DNA from: an uncultured Desulfomonile sp.
Lineage (GTDB): Bacteria; Desulfobacterota; Desulfomonilia; Desulfomonilales; Desulfomonilaceae
Direction: 5' to 3'
Assembly (NCBI GenBank): GCA_937915285.1
Contig: CALDNG010000146.1
Location: forward strand, 1-5,968
Length of the DNA: 5,968 nt
Shown: positions 5,261-5,968 of the stretch, piece after piece
Layout: each line of letters begins with the position of its first letter
Position numbering within the stretch: position 1 is the stretch's first letter
Notes under the pieces: generated by a model
The model's input: the letters and a program-made list of their open reading frames with translations, nothing else
Databases searched by the model: none
Told to the model about the DNA's origin: nothing
Program-made: the position numbers and the translations under genes

Positions 5261-5705
5261 ATTTTCCCCACACTCCTGCTATTTCAGGAATCGATTTTTT
5301 CCAAAGCAGAACATTGTCGCCTTTTTAGAGCAAAAAGATCAAAAATTTGAAAATAGCGGCGGGTTACCAAACTTTTAAATCCTACTACAGGCGGCGCTCG
5401 ATTTCTCAATTGCCATTTCTTTAATGTGTATTCAGAAATTCCTCACAGATACTCCAATTGATTTGCATCATATCTGTCGCAGTTTCAGCCTCTTCACCCT
5501 AGTTTTTCAAATGTTCCAGGTGTCAATTACTTATTGACTGCTTTCCCATTCTGATCGGTCCAGCGTATTCCTAACCTGAACGGTTTTTTGGATTTTTTCA
5601 CAGAAATCGTCCTCCCCCTTTGGCGACCCTTTTCTTTTTTCGCGAATCAATAATAACCACTAGACCTTGGATCCGCTGAATTTCAAATATTTATTCATTC
5701 TTGCG
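5261..5705. other. Long T-rich intergenic stretch, no gene seen
   Basis: Neither strand shows a frame with a start, ribosome binding site and recognisable product. The plus strand is rich in short T runs and the base composition differs from that of the flanking genes. A short minus-strand open segment at about 5423-5498 encodes a fragment ending EEFLNTH before a TAA, but it lacks a start signal. A small AACC/GGTT hairpin followed by six T occurs near 5574-5590 and might be a weak terminator. The region may hold decayed sequence or an unrecognised RNA. Confidence 0.4.
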
Positions 5706-5711
5706 ACCCAT

Positions 5712-5741
5712 TTGCTCATTTTCATAAATACTTGTTATACT
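5712..5741 (+). promoter_or_regulatory. Possible promoter for the right-edge membrane protein gene
   Basis: TATACT (5736-5741) matches five of six -10 positions. TTGCTC (5712-5717), 18 bp upstream, matches the -35 only in its first three bases. Transcription would begin near 5748, leaving a leader of about 95 nt before the ATG at 5842. Confidence 0.4.
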
Positions 5742-5841
5742 CTACCGGGAGGTAACCTGACCCTTGGAAATTTTTAACCATTTATGTAAACCCGAAACGA
5801 TATGCCGGTGGTGAACAGTATCATCGGAAAGGTAAGCTACC

Positions 5842-5968
5842 ATGGATAAAGTGGACGATTCCGGATCCATAATCTCCCGAATTCGCTATGTTCGTTCCAG
5901 AATCTTCATAAAGATGGTCGTCTTGCTAGTATCGCTGGCCTTAGTTCCGATGATAATCATTGGAGCCA
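5842..5968 (+). CDS. N-terminus of a membrane protein, possibly a sensor or signalling protein; cut by window edge
   Basis: Only 42 codons are present. The start ATG at 5842 follows GGAAAGG (5826-5832) by nine bases. The product begins with a short polar, positively charged stretch (MDKVDDSGSIISRIRYVRSR, residues 1-20) and then a membrane helix at about 21-42 (IFIKMVVLLVSLALVPMIII). Short basic N-termini leading into a helix with an LVPM-like end are common in membrane-bound histidine kinases, chemoreceptors and SpoIIE-type phosphatases with an extracytoplasmic sensor domain. That is a resemblance of style only, because no diagnostic domain lies within the window. The long non-coding stretch upstream suggests it starts its own transcription unit. 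Confidence 0.7.
   Translation, partial: MDKVDDSGSIISRIRYVRSRIFIKMVVLLVSLALVPMIIIGA

Noticed and set aside
5122..5328. 68-codon plus-strand ORF across the tRNA
   Set aside because: Its middle (GSSVVEQLIRNHQVVGSTPISGS-like) is the translation of the tRNA-Thr gene itself, a well-known kind of spurious ORF.
5144..5841. tRNA-Thr as an integration site for a genomic island
   Set aside because: No repeat of the tRNA 3' end, integrase or phage gene is visible within the window.
5802..5849. 15-codon upstream ORF overlapping the start of the right-edge gene
   Set aside because: There is no ribosome binding site of its own and no regulatory codon pattern, so a short frame of this length is expected by chance.

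Overview
The window comes from a bacterial chromosome of moderate GC content. Nothing in it names the species. A tryptophan operon controlled by a Trp-rich leader peptide, an EntE-like acyl-CoA ligase, a polytopic M50 protease, and a tRNA with encoded CCA suit a Gram-negative, deltaproteobacterium-like (Desulfobacterota/Syntrophales-type) organism. That placement is an inference from gene style only.

Layout. Positions 1-1790 (minus strand) hold the start of a tryptophan biosynthesis operon: promoter, a 35-codon leader peptide (trpL) with four Trp codons, an attenuator (antiterminator plus intrinsic terminator), trpE starting at GTG, and the first 49 codons of trpG, which runs off the left edge. 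TrpE and TrpG form anthranilate synthase and commit chorismate to tryptophan. The attenuator is the clearest regulatory system in the window and can be read down to individual base pairs.

Positions 1790-2755 (plus strand) hold a divergently transcribed M50-family intramembrane metalloprotease. Its first canonical ATG seems to lie too far downstream, and the upstream in-frame sequence looks coding but has no ordinary start codon. Positions 2756-3130 are mostly intergenic, with a doubtful 61-codon ORF, one long inverted repeat and a compact hairpin in the leader of the next gene. Positions 3131-4789 (plus) encode a complete class I adenylate-forming acyl-CoA ligase of unknown substrate, followed by a probable terminator.

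Positions 4814-5143 have no convincing gene but carry a 65-nt imperfect palindrome. A tRNA-Thr(CGT) follows at 5144-5218. Positions 5219-5841 are a 620-bp, T-rich stretch with no recognisable gene. At the right edge (5842 onward, plus) a membrane protein begins whose N-terminus looks like that of a membrane-bound signalling protein. Apart from trpL-trpE-trpG the genes look like separate transcription units, and no mobile element, CRISPR array or defence system is visible.
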